The notes under the pieces were generated by a model. That model was not told the origin of the DNA. It ran no database searches and worked only from the letters and a program-made list of their open reading frames with translations. A DNA stretch of 5,770 nucleotides, from assembly GCA_937910835.1 (NCBI GenBank), contig CALEMG010000098.1, positions 1 through 5,770 on the forward strand, given 5' to 3'. The stretch comes from an uncultured Alphaproteobacteria bacterium (GTDB lineage Bacteria; Pseudomonadota; Alphaproteobacteria; Sneathiellales; Sneathiellaceae). Positions 5,377 to 5,770 of this stretch are shown in pieces. Within the stretch, counting starts at the first letter, position 1. Each line of letters begins with the position of its first letter. The position numbers were made by a program, and so were the translations under genes.

Positions 5377-5770
5377 TGAGTATGAGCGCCGCAGCGGTGG
5401 ATACTTCTCAGAATACTAAGCCCGAGGTCAGGAGCGTCAGTATATTTGGCTCAACCGGATCTGTCGGTGTTAGCACACTGGACTTAATCGCGGGCGCGCC
5501 CGGCAAATTTTCTGTCGATGTGTTGACGGCCAATGAAAATGTTACCCTTTTAGCTGAGCAGGCGCGGCGGTTTGATGCGAGCCTTGCAGTTATCGCTGAT
5601 GAAAGCAAGTATGCAGAGCTTAAGTCATCTCTCGCCGGAAGCGGTGTAGAGGTTGCTGAAGGAAGGGATGCCCTTATCGCGTCGGCAGGACGGACAGAAG
5701 ACTGGGTGATGCTGGCCATTGTCGGCGCTGAAGGACTTGCGCCGGAGCTTGCGTCGATGCGGACTGGCTC
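5376..5770 (+). CDS. dxr: 1-deoxy-D-xylulose 5-phosphate reductoisomerase (partial, 3' end outside window)
   Basis: DXR rearranges and reduces 1-deoxy-D-xylulose 5-phosphate to 2-C-methyl-D-erythritol 4-phosphate with NADPH, the first committed step of the MEP isoprenoid pathway. 131 codons of the N-terminal NADPH-binding domain are visible, about one third of the enzyme. SIFGSTGSVGVSTLDLI (residues 22-38) is the Rossmann dinucleotide loop GSTGS(I/V)G of the family. VDVLTANENVTLLAEQARRF (47-66) and the following DASLAVIADE match the second strand-helix unit. VMLAIVGAEGLAPELASMRTG near the window end matches the conserved A-I-V-G-x-x-G-L segment. The active-site acidic residues and the LANKE motif would lie beyond the edge. 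The start codon overlaps the cdsA stop (TGATG), and the N-terminus is about 17 residues longer than in E. coli. It supplies the isoprenoid used by uppS two genes upstream. rseP and bamA commonly follow in this order but are not visible. Confidence 0.95.
   Translation, partial: MSMSAAAVDTSQNTKPEVRSVSIFGSTGSVGVSTLDLIAGAPGKFSVDVLTANENVTLLAEQARRFDASLAVIADESKYAELKSSLAGSGVEVAEGRDALIASAGRTEDWVMLAIVGAEGLAPELASMRTG

Overview
This window is a stretch of core chromosome from an alphaproteobacterium. All recognisable genes lie on the + strand, in the conserved order (dnaE C-terminus)–rpsB–tsf–pyrH–frr–uppS–cdsA–dxr. The alphaproteobacterial call rests on three things: the gene order, the style of the proteins (S2 with a long acidic Ala/Glu/Pro tail, a roughly 307-residue EF-Ts), and a probable DnaE C-terminus just before rpsB. 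The order within the class cannot be fixed by eye. There is no mobile element, CRISPR array, rRNA or tRNA, and base composition and codon use look uniform.

Layout. Bases 2-256 are the last 84 codons of a gene that starts before the window, probably the DNA polymerase III alpha subunit. Bases 257-449 are non-coding and hold a possible promoter and a structured 5' leader for rpsB. rpsB (450-1331) and tsf (1409-2332) form a translation bicistron that ends in a clear intrinsic terminator (2354-2386). After a short gap with a possible promoter comes a second group: pyrH (2478-3194), frr (3268-3825), uppS (3829-4560), cdsA (4561-5376) and dxr (from 5376, cut by the window end). Gaps shrink along this group: 73 nt, 3 nt, 0 nt, then a 1-nt overlap. 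This suggests translational coupling over the last four genes.

How the genes work together. rpsB, tsf and frr supply the small ribosomal subunit protein S2, the EF-Tu recycling factor and the ribosome recycling factor. pyrH makes UDP for RNA precursors and for UDP-sugars of the envelope. dxr makes isoprenoid precursor by the MEP pathway, uppS turns isoprenoid into the undecaprenyl lipid carrier, and cdsA makes CDP-diacylglycerol for phospholipids. The region joins translation to envelope precursor supply, as in many proteobacteria.

I found no undescribed system. The most interesting non-coding signal is the rpsB leader. It can fold into a compact three-way junction, and one arm uses a Shine-Dalgarno look-alike whose partner could instead pair with the true Shine-Dalgarno. 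This is a candidate autoregulatory element, inferred from base pairing in one sequence only.
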